Assembly: GCF_018687715.1 (NCBI RefSeq)
Contig: NC_056755.1
Location: 20,466,001-20,530,000 of the forward strand
Source: Carya illinoinensis
Taxonomy: Eukaryota > Streptophyta > Magnoliopsida > Fagales > Juglandaceae
DNA: 64,000 nucleotides
Direction of reading: 5' to 3'
Shown: piece after piece, positions 12,801 through 26,900 of the stretch
Numbering within the stretch: the stretch's first letter is position 1
How the letters are laid out: every line of letters begins with the position of its first letter
Position numbers and translations under genes: made by a program
The notes under the pieces: generated by a model
Seen by the model: the letters and a program-made list of their open reading frames with translations, nothing else
The model's database searches: none
Told to the model about the DNA's origin: nothing

Positions 12801-13161
12801 CCATGCATGCTGCCCATCAGCACCAACCATGCAGCAGGACCAGACCAGCCGGCCAGCAACCATGGTACCAGTCATGCGGCCAAACCATGGCTAACCAGCC
12901 AGCGCCCATGGCCCATGCCATGGGCCATTTTCAGCACCGGCCAGCACCAGTCAGGTCGTGGGTCCCACATAGGCCCCACGACTAGAACTTTATCAACATT
13001 TTATTATTTTAATAAAATCATCTAGTATTTATATATTTCATTATTTCCTTGTTTTAGTACAACTAGGAATTAATTCCTTAGGCTAGTGTTACTAGGAATT
13101 AATTCCTTTCTAGAATTTATTTCCTTGTTCAAGCACTATTAGGACTCTCCCCTTGTAAGCC

Positions 13162-13169
13162 TATATAAA
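13162..13169 (+). promoter_or_regulatory. TATA box in an LTR-like promoter
   Basis: TATATAAA lies in the context cccttgtaagcctatataaa. Upstream is an AT-rich stretch containing a repeated block (actaggaattaattccttag and actaggaattaattcctttc, 13061-13110). The downstream sequence resembles the R/U5 part of plant LTRs. The layout suggests the promoter of an unidentified LTR element spanning roughly 12960-13420. No partner LTR or primer site was found. Confidence 0.4.
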
Positions 13170-13420
13170 GGCCACCCTAGTCCCATCTTTCATTATCTTT
13201 CGACAAATTCCCTTTGTGGTTGGCTTATTTGTTCTTGAGATCTCTTTCGGTGCTTGGCACTTGGGCTATTTGGGTGCAACCCCAAATAGAGATTCAACAC
13301 CTTGACGTTTGTGGACGGGTGTTGCTTCATCTATCAATATATGAGCAAGTTTGTTTCTCTTTCCATTATTGAGTTTCAATATTGTTATTTGCATTACTCT
13401 TTTTGCATTTAACATTATGT

Positions 13421-15618
13421 CACACGCCCCATATCATCCCAACACACTAGATCTACTTTGCCAAGTAGATCTAGCCTTGTTGGATTATTCCCTTCATATT
13501 TCCTTCACTTCCATATCATTCCATCACCATATTATCATCCATATACCTTCCATATTCCTAGATCTAAACCCCTTTCATCATAAAGACCTAGATCTACACT
13601 AGATCTAGTGCCTCCATATTCCCTACCATAAACCCTAGCCTCCATAAGGATTTCCTATATTTTAGGAAACCTTAAACCCTAGCCTCACTTCCATATTTAC
13701 CATAATACCACCCAAGGGGCACCTACCATAGCCTAATCACACCATTCGGCCATCATCATACCATACCATACCATCATCATCCCATACACCATACCATCCC
13801 ACCAAGATCCAATTCACAAACCACAAACACCCATCATCCATACTCACCAAATCTCATCACTTAAGTCTAGACTCAAGTAAGAAGGCGAGCAAGAAGGATA
13901 GGCTCATCGGTCATAGTTGGGTGAAGCGGATCTAGAGAACCATAGTGTTTAGGGACTAGACCGAGGTCCCTAAAACTTTGGCTTTGGTGATGGTCATTAT
14001 AGTGGAGGGAGGGCAACGGTTCAATGGTGGTTGTGTTTGAACATGGGACACAACCATGGGTTCACATCCGTTGGTCCATTCAGGCGCAGTGATGGAGGAA
14101 TAAGGGCTGGTCAGTGGACCACCTTTAGTGATTGTGGTGTAGCGACGTCAACGGGAAAGGTTTGGCTTTGGGCAGACTTGAGTGATGGACAAAAATGAAA
14201 TAAATAAGGGAACTCAAAAATGGCAAGGAAGTTCAAACTACCTAAACGTGGAGATAAAGGAGATTTGGGTGGAGGAATTTTCGAAAGTGTAGAAACTGAA
14301 AGTGAAAAACCGTCGGAAAGATAAAATGTGTGGAAAGATGAAGCTCACCTCAAATGAAGTCGTGGGGCGTAAGGGAGGTTACTTAGTGTTCTAGTTGTGT
14401 GAAAATAGTGGTAAGAAAGAGAGGAGAAAAAAAAGAATGCAATGGGCCTCGGTATTACAGATCCTGCAAGTGTGTGTGCGTGAGCGTCGAAAGGAGGTAG
14501 AGACAGCAGCGCACAATGGAGGTAGGGGCGGATCTTGGTCGAGAAGAAGGATCCACAACCAAGAAAAACCACTAGAGGGTAGATTCTATTGTGGCAAGGG
14601 TGGAGGAAGGGTTTGTCGAGGTGGAGGGTGACGGAGAATAGGGGGCAGTGGCCACAAGCGGGCCTACCTCACGGGTTGGTCTGTTACATGGGAAAATATG
14701 ACAAAAGTGGGAATGGGAGGGACAAAGGGTGGTTGTGCGACCACTCAAACACCACTGATAGCGATGGCTCACAGCTAGCGGTGTACAAAGGCTCTGGGTG
14801 GAAATGCTCCCTAAGGCTACAAGAAAGGGGATTCAAGGGAGAGAAAGATGGTGGGATACAATTCAAGAGAAGAAGAGAAGTCTTCAAAGGTGAGTTTGAG
14901 CAAGGGGATGCACGGCCTATTTCTAGGCCATGGGTTGGGGCTCAGTCAGCGAATGGAAGGCCATGATAGGAGTTACGAACGATGGGAGAAAACGGAGCCT
15001 ACTACACATGTGACCAGCATTGGCTGGCTTGTAAGGGAGGTGAGGGGGAAAGAAACGAAAGAAAATGAAACTAAGACTCATGAGAGAGGCAATGATGGAG
15101 GCTCAGATTGGGAGAGGTGGAGGTGGAGGCAAACAGGGGCAAGAGAAGGGAATTAGGTTGACACATGGAGGTGGCCCAATGGTAGAGGATGGTAGAAACA
15201 CAGTTGCCATGCCGATGGCTTCACGACTTTGAAGATTTGGTGAGGCGTGGCTTGGGTGAGCAAGATGGTGGTGGTAGGTGGAGGAGGAGAGGCTCTGCTC
15301 AACGCATAGTGGTGGTGGTTCAATGAAGGAGGTGGGTGGCCATACAGGTCATGGCCTGCAGAGGAGAAAATAGAAGAAAGTAAAAGAAAAAGAAAACAAA
15401 GGGGAGAGGGTCTTTGTGTGGCGCATCAGAAGGGGAGAGGAAAAGAGATGGAACCCTAGGGTTCCTTTCTCTTTAAGCCCCCAAAACAACGTAGTTTTGG
15501 GGGGGGGGGTGGTTTTCAGGGGATTGGTTGGGTCTGAAAATCACCTACTTTCACACCAATTTTCAACCCAACAACAAACAACACAAAAGGGACCACTAAG
15601 TAAGCACACACAAGAGCA
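13421..15618. other. No gene recognised; low-copy or TE-derived DNA
   Basis: A C/A/T-rich segment (13421-13860, many ccatcat and ccatacc words) is followed by a G-rich segment (13900-15450). That segment ends in a short purine tract (15360-15395), similar in style to the tail of the main LTR family but not clearly alignable. The ORFs here (14345-15156, both strands) share no recognisable domain. A run of nine G lies near 15500. Confidence 0.4.
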
Positions 15619-17245
15619 AAAATCTTGGCCTGGACACTAAGTCTCTTTGCCACAATACCATAAGGATTGTGCATCTGACTTCATTTTGAGCAACGCTTAG
15701 CTTCGTTCCCCATCCTTGACCATGACATCCTCTGGCCTCCACCCGAGCCCATTGTGGTCTAGCAATAATCTAGGGGAGGTCACTCAGTATCATGTGCTCT
15801 CGAGTGACCATAGGAGCTTTATATGCCCAAAAAATAATGCAATAGTTGTAGCACAGATTTGGGATGTTGATTCCACAGGGAGACAAATTAAAAGAATAGC
15901 AGGAGGAACAAAAAAACTAAAGAAAAATATTAAATAAGTAATGAAGAATTAAGATTAATTTTAACTACAAATCAAAGTGAAGCAAAGTGATTAATGGAAA
16001 AAGTACTCAAATTTGAAGAACAGTAGAGTGTCGGGAATCCCTTGCACAAATCTAGTATTTTAATTATTCTTAATCCATTGGATAACCAATTTGGGAACTC
16101 AATTCCTGAAATTCTCAATCGGAAGGTATAGATTTATAAATCAAAATTAACCCAAATGTAACCTTTTGAAAAATCATTCACCACTTTTAAAATACGTAAA
16201 TTATTATCCCTATTAAGAAAATCTAGCGATAACAATATACTTAGGGAGCAATATTGCAGCAAAGAACTAAATCAATATGGATAAATAATTAATCCAAATA
16301 TAATCAAAAAACTAATGCATTCAATAGAAAAAGTATAACTGAATCTATAAACATAATAAATTCTATGATTATTTGGAGAACCAAACATCAATGATGAATT
16401 GAGAATGATAAAACAAAAGAGTTTTAGTAATTGAAAATTAAATACATAAATTAAAAGATACCATCTAATGTGCAAGTTCATCTCTAACCCTACTTGAGAA
16501 TTTAGTTACCCATAAATGTAATGGACAACAAAAATCTCCAAAAAAAAAATAAAGCAAATGGCAGCCATGGAATTGATTTTCTCCTCTCTTCAAATTTACC
16601 TCTTATGCCTCTTCTGCTCCTCTATTTCGTGCTAATGATATGCTTATATAGGGTAGGAAAGAAACCCTAATGTCTTCATAATTTCTGGATAAAAAAATCG
16701 CTTAAATTTTATGACTCATCTTAGCAGCCACGTATGTACTTCAGGAGTTCGAATTTGAAAATTCTTATTAGAGACAAATTTATAGCCCTTTAAGATAGCT
16801 TTCTAATACATTATGAATTGCATCAATACAATATGTGAGTAAAAAGGTACAATCAAAAGAATGAAGTATGTCCAAATTGTCTCCTAGCAAATTTCAGACT
16901 TAGACTTCTTGTGGTTTCCTTTTGTGATTTTTTCTTTTTCTTTTCTTCCAAATTGTTCTCAAACCCGATGAAAGTCCTCATTTGAATTTGACTGAACTTG
17001 ACTTGCTCTTTTATAAACTCTGAAATTAAATATAAAAAACTGCTTAGGAGTATCCCAACATAAATAGGATATTTAAAGTGCCACCGAGATAATGTCTCAT
17101 CTCGACTTGAGGTCATGATACACACATCCACGTAAAACCTGTTTATTACAACATAAACACACATGCTAGCTGGAAATAAAATAATCCATTTTAACCTATA
17201 AACCAAGCAATATGTCATAATCAATTTACATGCTAAGTTACAGTC
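15619..17245 (-). mobile_element. LTR fragment interrupted by a 1.25 kb insertion
   Basis: The left piece (about 15619-15817) matches the middle of the main LTR family, up to the block ggtcactcagtat...gagtgacca.aggagct. The right piece (about 17083-17245) resumes exactly where that block should continue (ccaccgagataatgtctcatctcgac, then a tacacac block). Between them, about 15818-17082 is unrelated DNA. Both ends of the LTR are missing. Confidence 0.6.
15818..17082. mobile_element. Unidentified insertion inside an LTR
   Basis: AT-rich DNA starts near tatgcccaaaaaataatgc and ends near ggatatttaaag. It contains gggatgttgattccacaggga (15861-15881), a phrase typical of plant LTR-type repeats. 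No terminal inverted repeat, target duplication or coding frame could be established, so the class is unknown. Its existence is inferred from the clean split of the LTR homology on either side. Confidence 0.45.
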
Positions 17246-17363
17246 GATGGTAAGAAATTCAGCAAACAATTACATGTTATAAAATAGGTCAATGATAAAA
17301 ATCTGGCTAACAACTACAAGTTATAAATGGTCAAAACGTAAGAAATTTCATGAAGCATTTATA

Positions 17364-17592
17364 CATTGAAAAACAGTGCGGATAAGGGAAAATCCTAGCA
17401 AGCATTAATAGGCTGAAGATCAATACAAACATTGAAAATCCCAGAAACCATATGCGGGCTAAAAAATAGTGCAAATGAGGAAAAATCCTAGCAGGCATTA
17501 CCAGGTGGAAGATTAGTGCAAATGTAGGAAATCCTAGCAACCATTTACAACCAGAAAATAGTGCAAATGAGGGAAAATCCCAGAAAGCAAAC
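17364..17592. repeat. Tandem repeat, about 45-50 bp units
   Basis: About five degenerate units are built around aatagtgcaaatgagggaaa and atcctagcaagcatt. The repeat forces a periodic Phe/Leu-rich reading on the minus strand, which is not a credible gene. The flanking DNA (17246-17363, 17593-17945) holds nothing recognisable. Confidence 0.65.
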
Positions 17593-17945
17593 CTTCGCAA
17601 CAATAGGAAATGAAACATGAGATTCACAACAGCATTTACATCCAATAGCAATCATACCATCACAAACCCAATCAACCCAAGGTCAAGCAGCCACAACTTA
17701 ACTTCACACTTCCATAACATCCTCCCATGGACTACAACCACCAACCAACACTTCCTCAACTAGTTACAACTTTTAACTGACAACTAGCCCCTTGCAAAAT
17801 TAAAGCTCGCGCTTCAATGGCTCAACCAAGAACCCAAACCAAATACCAACCTCAACAACTAGACAATTCACGCAACAGAGGTCCAAGGCCATACCAGAGA
17901 TCAACAACAACCCATTCCTCAATCCAAGCAATAGGAGAAATTGTA

Positions 17946-19473
17946 ACACCCATCCTTTTGATGGGTCCTTCAGAAAATGATTTTAAGAAAATAGATGGGA
18001 ATTACTATTCGTTTTCAAATTTCTTTTCCTTTCATGCCAAGATACAAAAGACTCAATGTTTATAAATAAAATGTGTTTCTTAATTTAAAAGGTTATAGAG
18101 AAAAATGTTAAAATTTTAAATTAAAGTCTCTCATACAAAATGTTGTGCCTAGGCTTCCGTGCTCTTCCCCTTGAGCCATGTTTGTCCTAATGCATCATTC
18201 TCATCTTGTCCCTAGAAGGGCACACATAAAAACTAAAATGAGTTGATGACTCGTAAGCATTACTTCATACAACTAAAATATAACAACATAGGTTTTCATT
18301 CATGCATTTATCATTCCATATATATCATACATAAACATTCATTTCATTTTAAAACGTTGTGAGGTGGGGTTTTTCTTTAAAAAGTTTCTTTTTGTAAAAC
18401 AGCTCCCCACTCTTCGCTGCCTTCATTCCTTAAGAGTCTTAATGTACATGCATTCTTTCTTAACATGCATACATTCTTTCTTATCACTTTCATTGGCCGT
18501 TGCACACTGTCACATCCTGTGTGTGAGGATTAGTAGTGTTTTGGACCTTGATTTCGCCCGTGACCACGGGTAAGGAATCCATTTTGTTAGGGCGCAGCAC
18601 TGGGTGCACTACAAATACTAATTACTTGGCATTGCAATTTGCCCAGTCCAGTCCTTCGGTATCGTTATTCATTCAGTCATGGCCGTTAAATATTTTCATA
18701 CATTAAACATTCAATCCTTTCATTCATTTAAGTCCTTTCAGTTCTTTCAATCCTTCAGTCCATTCATTCATAAAAGTCATTTAAAAAGCATGGGCTTAAA
18801 TATCATCTTTCATGGCATCCTTTAAAACATCAGTTCATACATCCTTTAAAGCATCAGTGCTTAGGGACATTTAAAACTCTTTCTTCGCGTCATTTAAAGC
18901 ATCACTTAAAGCATGAGGTGTCAACCTCGTATTTCATTTCATGAAAATACATCTAGTATTTACTACGTATAACATCCATTCACATGCATACACTTACATA
19001 CTTGGGGTGCATAAAAAGGAGCTGCAAATGGGGGCCATTACATAATTATACTTGAAAACTTATACTTAATGTTCTTTCGTAAAGCATGTTTCATGTCGTT
19101 TCATAAAGCATCATAAAAGAAAGCATTTCGTTTTCATTTTCATTTATTTAGAAAACTCTAGAAGAGTATGAACATAATACTTACCTGGACTCCATGCCAT
19201 ACTCATTTCATGCAGTTCGTTCATGTGCGTGTCAGATGGCAACATACATGCATACATATAACCTCAATGTCATTCTCTATCTAGTACATAAGTAACTATA
19301 TTAGAAATAGAACTGCACTTCACTTGGAACACTCTCTATCCATCCTTGTGTTCTTACATGCCATTTACTATGCTAAAACCTTTGGGGTCCATTTACCGTC
19401 ACTACCTCCATCTTCTATGTCTTCCTCATCACATTTCCTCTTTCTGGGACCCACTTGGATCACCTTTTCCAAT
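17946..19473. mobile_element. Second LTR family (starts TGTAACACCC), left part
   Basis: TGTAACACCCATCC is a classic plant gypsy LTR start. The following 1.5 kb (T-rich, many ttcattca and catttaaagcat words) contains no gene. It runs into the decayed left end of the LTR copy at 19474. The continuation may be 21564-22144, which ends ctcgtaaca; that join is inferred only from nesting logic. Confidence 0.4.
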
Positions 19474-21152
19474 TCGGACACAGGGAAATCGAGACGTCTG
19501 GATGGTGACAACCCAGGTCACCACCCTATCGACGAGTGCCAAGTGTGTGCAAAAGCAACATATGTGCACGAAGAAACACGCAGCGAATAACGAAAGTCAT
19601 ATAACTAAGTACCAGAATTTTTCTTAATATAAAACAAGCTGTTTAAAATATACATAAATAAAGTATTACAAAAACACAAATATAGTTTTAAACTAAACTA
19701 TAAAGCATAACTCAAAACTCCGGCGGAGCCGCATCCTCGGGCTCAGCCTCCTCCTCCTTGATTCCTGCACCAAAATCTACGGAACCAAAAATGGTACCGC
19801 AGGTAAGTAAAATCCAAATACCACCAGATAAAAGCATATAGAACTCAAACAATATGCATGAAGTGATGCCAATGCGCAAACCCATAAAAACATATTTTTC
19901 CACACATGCCAAAAATCCCATTTGGCCCAAAAACATATCCTTTCCAAATATCACGCCAAAAGTCACATTTGGCCCATATCCATCTTAAACCATTATCCAA
20001 TTTTATCCGTATGCACCATGACCTCCCCTAGGGGTCATCCGCACACCCTGGCTCCAGTGCCACACTGCAGAGTACCACCACGCATGTGACACCTAACGAG
20101 CGATGCCTAGTTCTGCGCCCCGCGCGTTCATAGCCAAGCATCCTCTAGCCCTCACTAGCGAAGGGCTACGGAGTCGGTGCGTAGAGCGATGCCCTGTTCC
20201 GCGCCCGGCGCTTTCGTAGCCAAGCATCCCCTAGCCCCCGCTCCTGTTGTTGCCAGTGACAACCCAGGGGACATCACTCACTTTATTCCACTCCCGAGTG
20301 ACCAGAGGAGCTCCACCGAGATAATACCTCATCCCGGCTTGGGGTCGTGATACACACGCACCCGTAGGTCCACTTACGCCAATAAACAGGCTTTTCTCAA
20401 ATAAACAAAAACACACTTGCATGCACCATGTAAATGCAATATCAATGCACAAAAATAATCAACCAACATATATCAATAACACAAACAACTCCGTCCTCCA
20501 TCCATCCGACCCCCGAACTCCTCGGACTCAGTCCGGAATCAACCAACCAGCAGATAAATTATTGAATGAGTAAAATATATTTAAATCTAAAAATAGGGTT
20601 TGGAAAATACTTACAGCGCTATATGGTATTTTTAGAAAGCTTGCGGTGTTGCAAACGGCGGAGAAAAAGCAACGTAACAATGAAAATTCACTGTGGCCGT
20701 GGGTTGTAAAATACCCACTTTTGAACGGGGACAAACTAGGGCTTGGGATTGATAGAGAATGGTCTAAGGATGATTATGAAGCTATTGGAAGTAGTGGTTG
20801 GCCGTGGGTGGCGGCGAAAATGGCGGAGGTAGGCCGGATTTCCCAGAATGGAAAGCTAGCTCGTGGGAGCTGTTCCGGTGGCTATTAGGGGCCGGAAATG
20901 GGTGGGTTAGGACGGCAAGGAACCGGTGATGAAGTGGTGAAGAAGTGGTGGCCGGAGGTGGAGCGACGACGGCGGATCGGGGCAAAAACCGTGGGGGCTT
21001 CAAGGGCGTTTTCCGGCCAAACAGCTGGCCGAATGGGGCTGGGATTTGGTGGGGAGGTGCGCCGAAGGGAGAGGCTTCGACCGGTGGGAGCGGTGTGCCT
21101 CACGGCGGTCGGACGGCGGTGGGTCGAGGGGCTGAGCTGGTTACGGTGTGGG

Positions 21153-21234
<82 letters not shown>

Positions 21235-21563
21235 ACGCACGGGAGAGGATGGAAGAAGAAAAAGAAAAGAAAGAAAAAAGAGAAAAAGAAAAAGAAAGAA
21301 GAAAAAGAAAAGGAAAAAAAAAAGGAAAAAGGGAAAAAGAGATGTAGGAAAGAGATGAGGTCCAATCCTCACTTCGGGAAAACAAAACAAAACCGCCGAG
21401 AAAGAGATTAAAAACCGCAAAACGACTAAAATAAATAAAACACAACATCAAATAAATTAAAAACCAATTTTAAAATGCAATAAATTAAAATAAATAAACT
21501 AATATATTAATTAAAATAAAAACAACCCTTCAGTGAAAATACACACAAAAGCGGATCATCACA
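19474..21563 (-). mobile_element. LTR of the main family, left end degraded (probable solo LTR)
   Basis: From cggacacagggaaatcgaga onward it follows the family: the cgacgagtgccaagtgtgtgc block, the gcggagccgcatcctcgggc block (19726), CAGGTAAGTA-type donor (19799), the splice-like tacttacagcgct (20610), the G-rich segment and the purine tract with a long GA microsatellite. It ends GCGGATCATCACA. The first ~24 bp of the family consensus are missing or diverged, so no target duplication can be scored. Confidence 0.7.
21156..21230. repeat. (GA)n microsatellite within the LTR purine tract
   Basis: About 37 GA dinucleotides run almost uninterrupted and merge into a purine-only tract that continues to about 21350. 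The ORFs across it are Glu/Arg or Ser/Leu dipeptide artefacts. Confidence 0.95.
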
Positions 21564-23353
21564 ATGGAGAGGCCTATCGTCGGGCTAGGACAGAGGGAGA
21601 GGAGAGAGAAGGGAAAGGGAAAAGTGAGAAAAAATGCTAGAGGCTTTGGTATTTAATCCAGGCCCTTCGTCTTGGGATCTTCAAAACGATCTAATGGTGA
21701 GTTTAAATAGTAATTTGAAAATACGTAAGCATTTATTGAATTTAAAACACTGAGAGGAATTAAGATAGAATATTATTTTATAACTAAAGTTCATGAAATA
21801 ATCTTCCTTCATCATTAATAAAATGATGAAGTCTTGTTAATTACTTAAAGAGAATAAAACCATTTAAATTAATTTAGAGTTTTCAACATAATTTAAATCT
21901 TGTAAAATTTTTAAATGATTGAAATAATTTAAATTAAATAATTTTCCACAATTATAATATTTTTGGAGCTCTTCAAAAGTATTATACTTGTCTTACTTAA
22001 AATCAAGCTTAGTTTAATAACACTGAAAATATCACATATAATTATTTTCAGGACATTTATAATATTCGTAAGCTTTAAAATATTGGACTTGCTTTAAAAT
22101 CACTTGATATCTTTTGAAACACGCCATCGAGGCTCGTAACAATTAAAAAAAAAAAAACAGGTTGTTATAGAAATCAAATTAACATCAAGCAACAATTCAT
22201 TAAATCCAGTTTTCAATAAACTAGAGACCAACAATAGAAATATCACAACCCACGTAATAGAGACCCAAGAATGAAAATATGAACAATAAACTAGGACAAT
22301 TATATATTTTCAACATCCTAGAGGCTTGTAAAATAGTGATTAACAACAAACAGAATTTTTCAATCCCAACAACAAGAGAAAACTGGGTGAGAGAATGGAT
22401 CTTCAACCTATTAATGCTTGCTAGAAATTTTCAATCCTAACAATATTTTTTGCAACTAATTTTATCTCAACTCATTTAATATTAACTCACTATCCAAACC
22501 CCACCTTAACTTGTAGGGGACTTTGATTCTTCTATTCAACTGTATAAAAATGAGAAGCTTACACGGATATTTACGGGTTACATACAATGGATAATGATTG
22601 CTAGTGATTTCACTGTTAATTAATACATGGAAACATGAAGGACATATTTGGGTTAAAATTTTTATGAATAGTAGTGAAATTGTTTAAATGAAGATGTTTT
22701 ATTGGATTTTTTTAAATGAGAGAGAAAATTTGAATAAAAATATTTTTTAAATTAAGTCTTGTATTGGGATTTGCCAAAGTGAATAAATAAAGTTAAAAAG
22801 CTATTTGTATATTATTTTTGTTTCGAAATTTGTAAAAGTTGTATTGATTAAGTTTATAAAATCTATATTGATTTTTGTATTTGAGTGATATTTGGGAATA
22901 AACTTATGAGAAATTTTGGACATGTTTTGTTAAGCTATTGAATGAACTTCAATAAGTGACATAATATGTTTAAGATCAAACTATATGTGTCAAAAAAAGT
23001 TTTTGCATGCATGAATGCCCTGGTGTGTATATATGTGTGTGTGTGTGTGTGTGCACAACATATCACATTAATAGGATTGTTCATTCGAGCCGAATTTTTT
23101 CTTGACCCAGTCTAGAACTTAAATAACCATATTCCGATTCCACGTTTCGACTTAGATCAAATAGGGACCAGAACCTACATTACAAAACCCAGACCAATTC
23201 AATTTGGGTAGGATTATGAAACTCGAGTTCTGAGTTTAAAACCCGGTACCCAAGTTATATATTAAAAAAAAACCCTTCAGATACCAAGATCAAGCTGGCT
23301 AGCTCTCTCTCGCCCTTTAGATACTCCTCTCTCTTCTCTATCTAATTTCTCTC

Positions 23354-23392
<39 letters not shown>

Positions 23393-23985
23393 TTTTGAGC
23401 TGTTTAGATCTCTTCTCTATCAGGGGAGGTTTGTTTCATCTCAATAGTGTGTTGGGGAAGCCAAAACCCCAGCCATCGTCGTCGGTGAATAGTAGAGATT
23501 GCCCTTTAGGCAGATCTGCTCTTTTCTTTTTGGGTTTTGTTTTGTTTTTTGTTTTTCCCCAAATCTATAATCTGACATGGATGATAAGCCCAGATCTAGA
23601 GGCTGGAATTTGTATTTTTAAGGATCCAGGTGAGGCACCAAACGCCGACCACCCACCCCAAATCACTGTCACTTTCATCAACAAGTGGAAGAGGTCTTCA
23701 ACGCGATGCAATAGATCTATAACTTGTGCTATTTTGATGACTCAATATATACTTAAAACTAATTAAAAAATGGAAAATTTAACGTTGCATATTACTTTCC
23801 TTTGAACTTCTAATCCTCTTGGGGTCTATAGTAATTAAGGACATGGGATAGTTAGGAAATTAGTTAATGGGGGAGTGTTAGATTTTCTATCATTTTAAAA
23901 TAAAAGTAAAATAAAAGTACAAGCTAGATGAATCAAGAGGTAATTAATTTTTCATTATATAGATAGTTTCCTTTGGCTTGGTAAT
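21564..23985. other. AT-rich intergenic DNA with two microsatellites
   Basis: 21564-22144 may be the right part of the TGTAACACCC LTR. A poly(A) run lies at 22145-22157. A (TG)n tract lies at 23034-23053 and a (TC)n tract at 23357-23389. The reading frame just after the TC tract (about 23395-23766) has no ATG at its start and no recognised domain. No gene is supported. Confidence 0.5.
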
Positions 23986-26900
23986 TGTGAGGCCCCCAAC
24001 ACTCACGTACGAAAACAAGGGAATCGAGGCGTCGGGATAATGACAACACGGGTCACGCATCCCATCACTAAGTGTTAAGTGTGTGAACTTACAAAAAGTG
24101 TACAACAAAAGGAACGCAGTGAAAAATTAAAGTCAGTCAACTAAGTACCAGAATTGTTAAAATACAAATTCGCTTAAACATAAGCATACCAAAAATATTA
24201 CAAAAGTCCAGAAAAACATAATGTAAACCAAATACATAATTAAAAGGTGGGAAAACAATTCCCAATACACAAGCTAAAGCATTAAGTTACTCCTCGGGCA
24301 GAGTCGCCTCCTTAGACTCAGCCTCCATATTTGCAATAAAATCTACAGTACGAAGAGACGGTACCGTAGGTAAGTAATAATCCAAACAAAATGCGAGATA
24401 AAAGTACATTCATGCAATAACAAAATGCTTGAATATGATGCTATATGCATGAGACCCAAAAATCATCCTTACCTTGAAAAAGACTAATTTTCTACACACG
24501 CAAAAAATCTCATTTGGCCCCAAAATCCAATCCATTAAAACAGTCTCGCCATTTTTCCAAAAAATGGCCCAACATCCATTATCAAAACCAATATCCAATT
24601 TTTTTTTACCCGTATGCACCATGGTCTCCCCTAGGGACCATCCGCACACCTTGGCTCCATTCGCCACACCATGGGTAACGACTATGCATGTGACTTCGTA
24701 ACAAGATTTGCCCAGTTCTGTGCCCAGCGCATTCGTAGCCAAGCATCCTCTAGCCCCTGCCAGCAGACGGGCCACAAAGTAGGCATGAGAGTGTTATCAT
24801 TTCGTCCGATTCTGTGACTCCCCCAAATCCCCACGCACAGACACAGGAAAATCGAGACGTCCGGATGATGACATCACTGGTCACCACCCTATCGACATGT
24901 GCCAAGTGTGTGTATAAGCAACGAATGTGCACGAGAAACACGCAGCGGATAGCAAAGTCAATAACTAAGTACCAGAATTTTTCTTAGTTTAATACAAAGC
25001 TGTTTAAAACATACGTAATAAAATATTACAAAACACAAATATGGTTTTAAAACAAACAACAAAGCTTCAACTTTAACTCGGAACCCCGGCGGAGCCGCAT
25101 CCTCGGCCTCAGCCTCCTCCTCTTCCTCGAACCCTGCACCAAAATCTACGGAATCAAAAATGGTACCGCAGGTAAGTAAAGTCCAAACACCACTAGATAA
25201 AAACATATTAAACTCAACAATATGCATGAAAGAATGCAATGCACCTGCCCCATAAAATCATAACTTTTCCATGCATGCCAAAAACCCATTTGGCCCAAAA
25301 ACATAACCATTAAAACCATTCCTCGCCATTATCCCAGATAATGGCCCAAAACCGCTACCCCCATTTTCCCAAAAAATGGATCAAAAGCCACAACACATCC
25401 TCGCCATTATCCCAAATAATGGCCCAAACCACCATTTTTCCAGAAAATTGATCAAAAGCCTCGAAACCAAACCTCGCCATTTTCCCAGAAAATGGCCCAC
25501 ATCCGAAAACCATAAAAACCATCCAATTATGCATGCACCATGATCTCCCCTAGGGATCATCCGCACACCCTGGCTCTGTGCCACACCGCAGGTAACGACT
25601 ACGCGTGTGACACTTAAACGAGCGATGCCCAAACTCACGCCTAGTACGTCCCTGGCCAGGCCATCCTCTAGTCCCCGCCACTCTAGGGACCACGGAGTCG
25701 ACACGACAGCGTTACCGGATCGCACGATACGGTCGTCGCCCTGCGACAACTCAGGCGATGTCACTCAGTATTATCCACTCTCGAGTGACCAGAGGAGCTC
25801 CACCGAGATAATAACCCATCTCGACTTAGGCTTGGGAGACTCACACACCCGAAACCATTTACGCCAACAAAACATGATTTTTTCACTCAAAATCAAATGT
25901 GCATAAATGCAATATAAATGCAACTTCAAGGCATAAAACAACCAACCAATCCAAAACAACACATCAAGCAACTCTGTCCTCAATCCATCCAACCCCCGAA
26001 CTCCTCGGACTCAGTCCTGAATCAGCCAACCAACAGCAAATATTTATTGTATGAGAAAAATATATTTAAATCTAAAAGTAGAGTTTAGAAAATACTTACA
26101 GCGCTATATGGTATTTTTCGAAAGCTCGCGGCATTGCAAACGGCGGAAGAAAAGCAACGTAACAGTGTAATTTACACTGTGGCCGTGGGTAATAAATTAC
26201 CCATTTTCGAACGGGGACAAACCAAAGCTTGGGATTGATAGGGAATGGCCTTGAGATATTTATAAAACTAAGGGAAACGAGTTTTGGCCGTGGGTGGTGG
26301 TGGAAATGGCGGTCGAAGGTCAAAAAGGGCCTGAATGGAGTTGAACTCGTGGGAGCTGCTCTGGCAATGGATCGAGGCCGAAAATGGGTGGTTTAGGTCA
26401 GCAAGAGGTAGGGAAAGAAGCTGTGAGGAGATGGTGGCCGGAGGTGGGGCGACGGCGCCGGAATCGGTGATAAACTGTATGGCTTGGAGGAACTCGTGGT
26501 GGCTAACGGTGGCTCGGATGGAGGTGAAACTTGGTGGGGATGTTCACCGGTGAGAGGGGAAGAAAACTAGATGGGTGGTGTAGGCCACGCCACTGGCGAG
26601 CGGCAGTTCTGGGCTGCGAAAGCAATAGCGGATAGGGGAGAAAAAACAGGCAGGTGTCGTGACTTCCAGGGGCTCATGGCGGCTAACGGCTAGTCCGATG
26701 GCTCTGAAAATTGGTGGGGATGATCTCTGGTGGGACGGGAAGAGAATGGTGGGGGTGGTGTACAACACAGCCGCCGGACGGCGGCGCAATGGGCGGCCGA
26801 AGTGGCAGCGACGGTAAGGGGAAAAAGAAGGGGCAACACACGGGAGTGAGGAAACGAGGAAGAAAGAAGAAGAAAAAGAAAGAAAAGAAGAAAAAGAAAA

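Noticed and set aside
12271..12894. 207-codon Gln/Pro/Ala-rich frame
   Set aside because: It results from a GC-rich tandem repeat; the opposite strand is equally open and no domain is present.
13162..13169. Host gene promoter
   Set aside because: No credible coding sequence follows; the layout fits an LTR promoter better.
23395..23766. 123-codon frame after a TC microsatellite
   Set aside because: It begins with TTG and not ATG, has no homology I recognise and no splice support.
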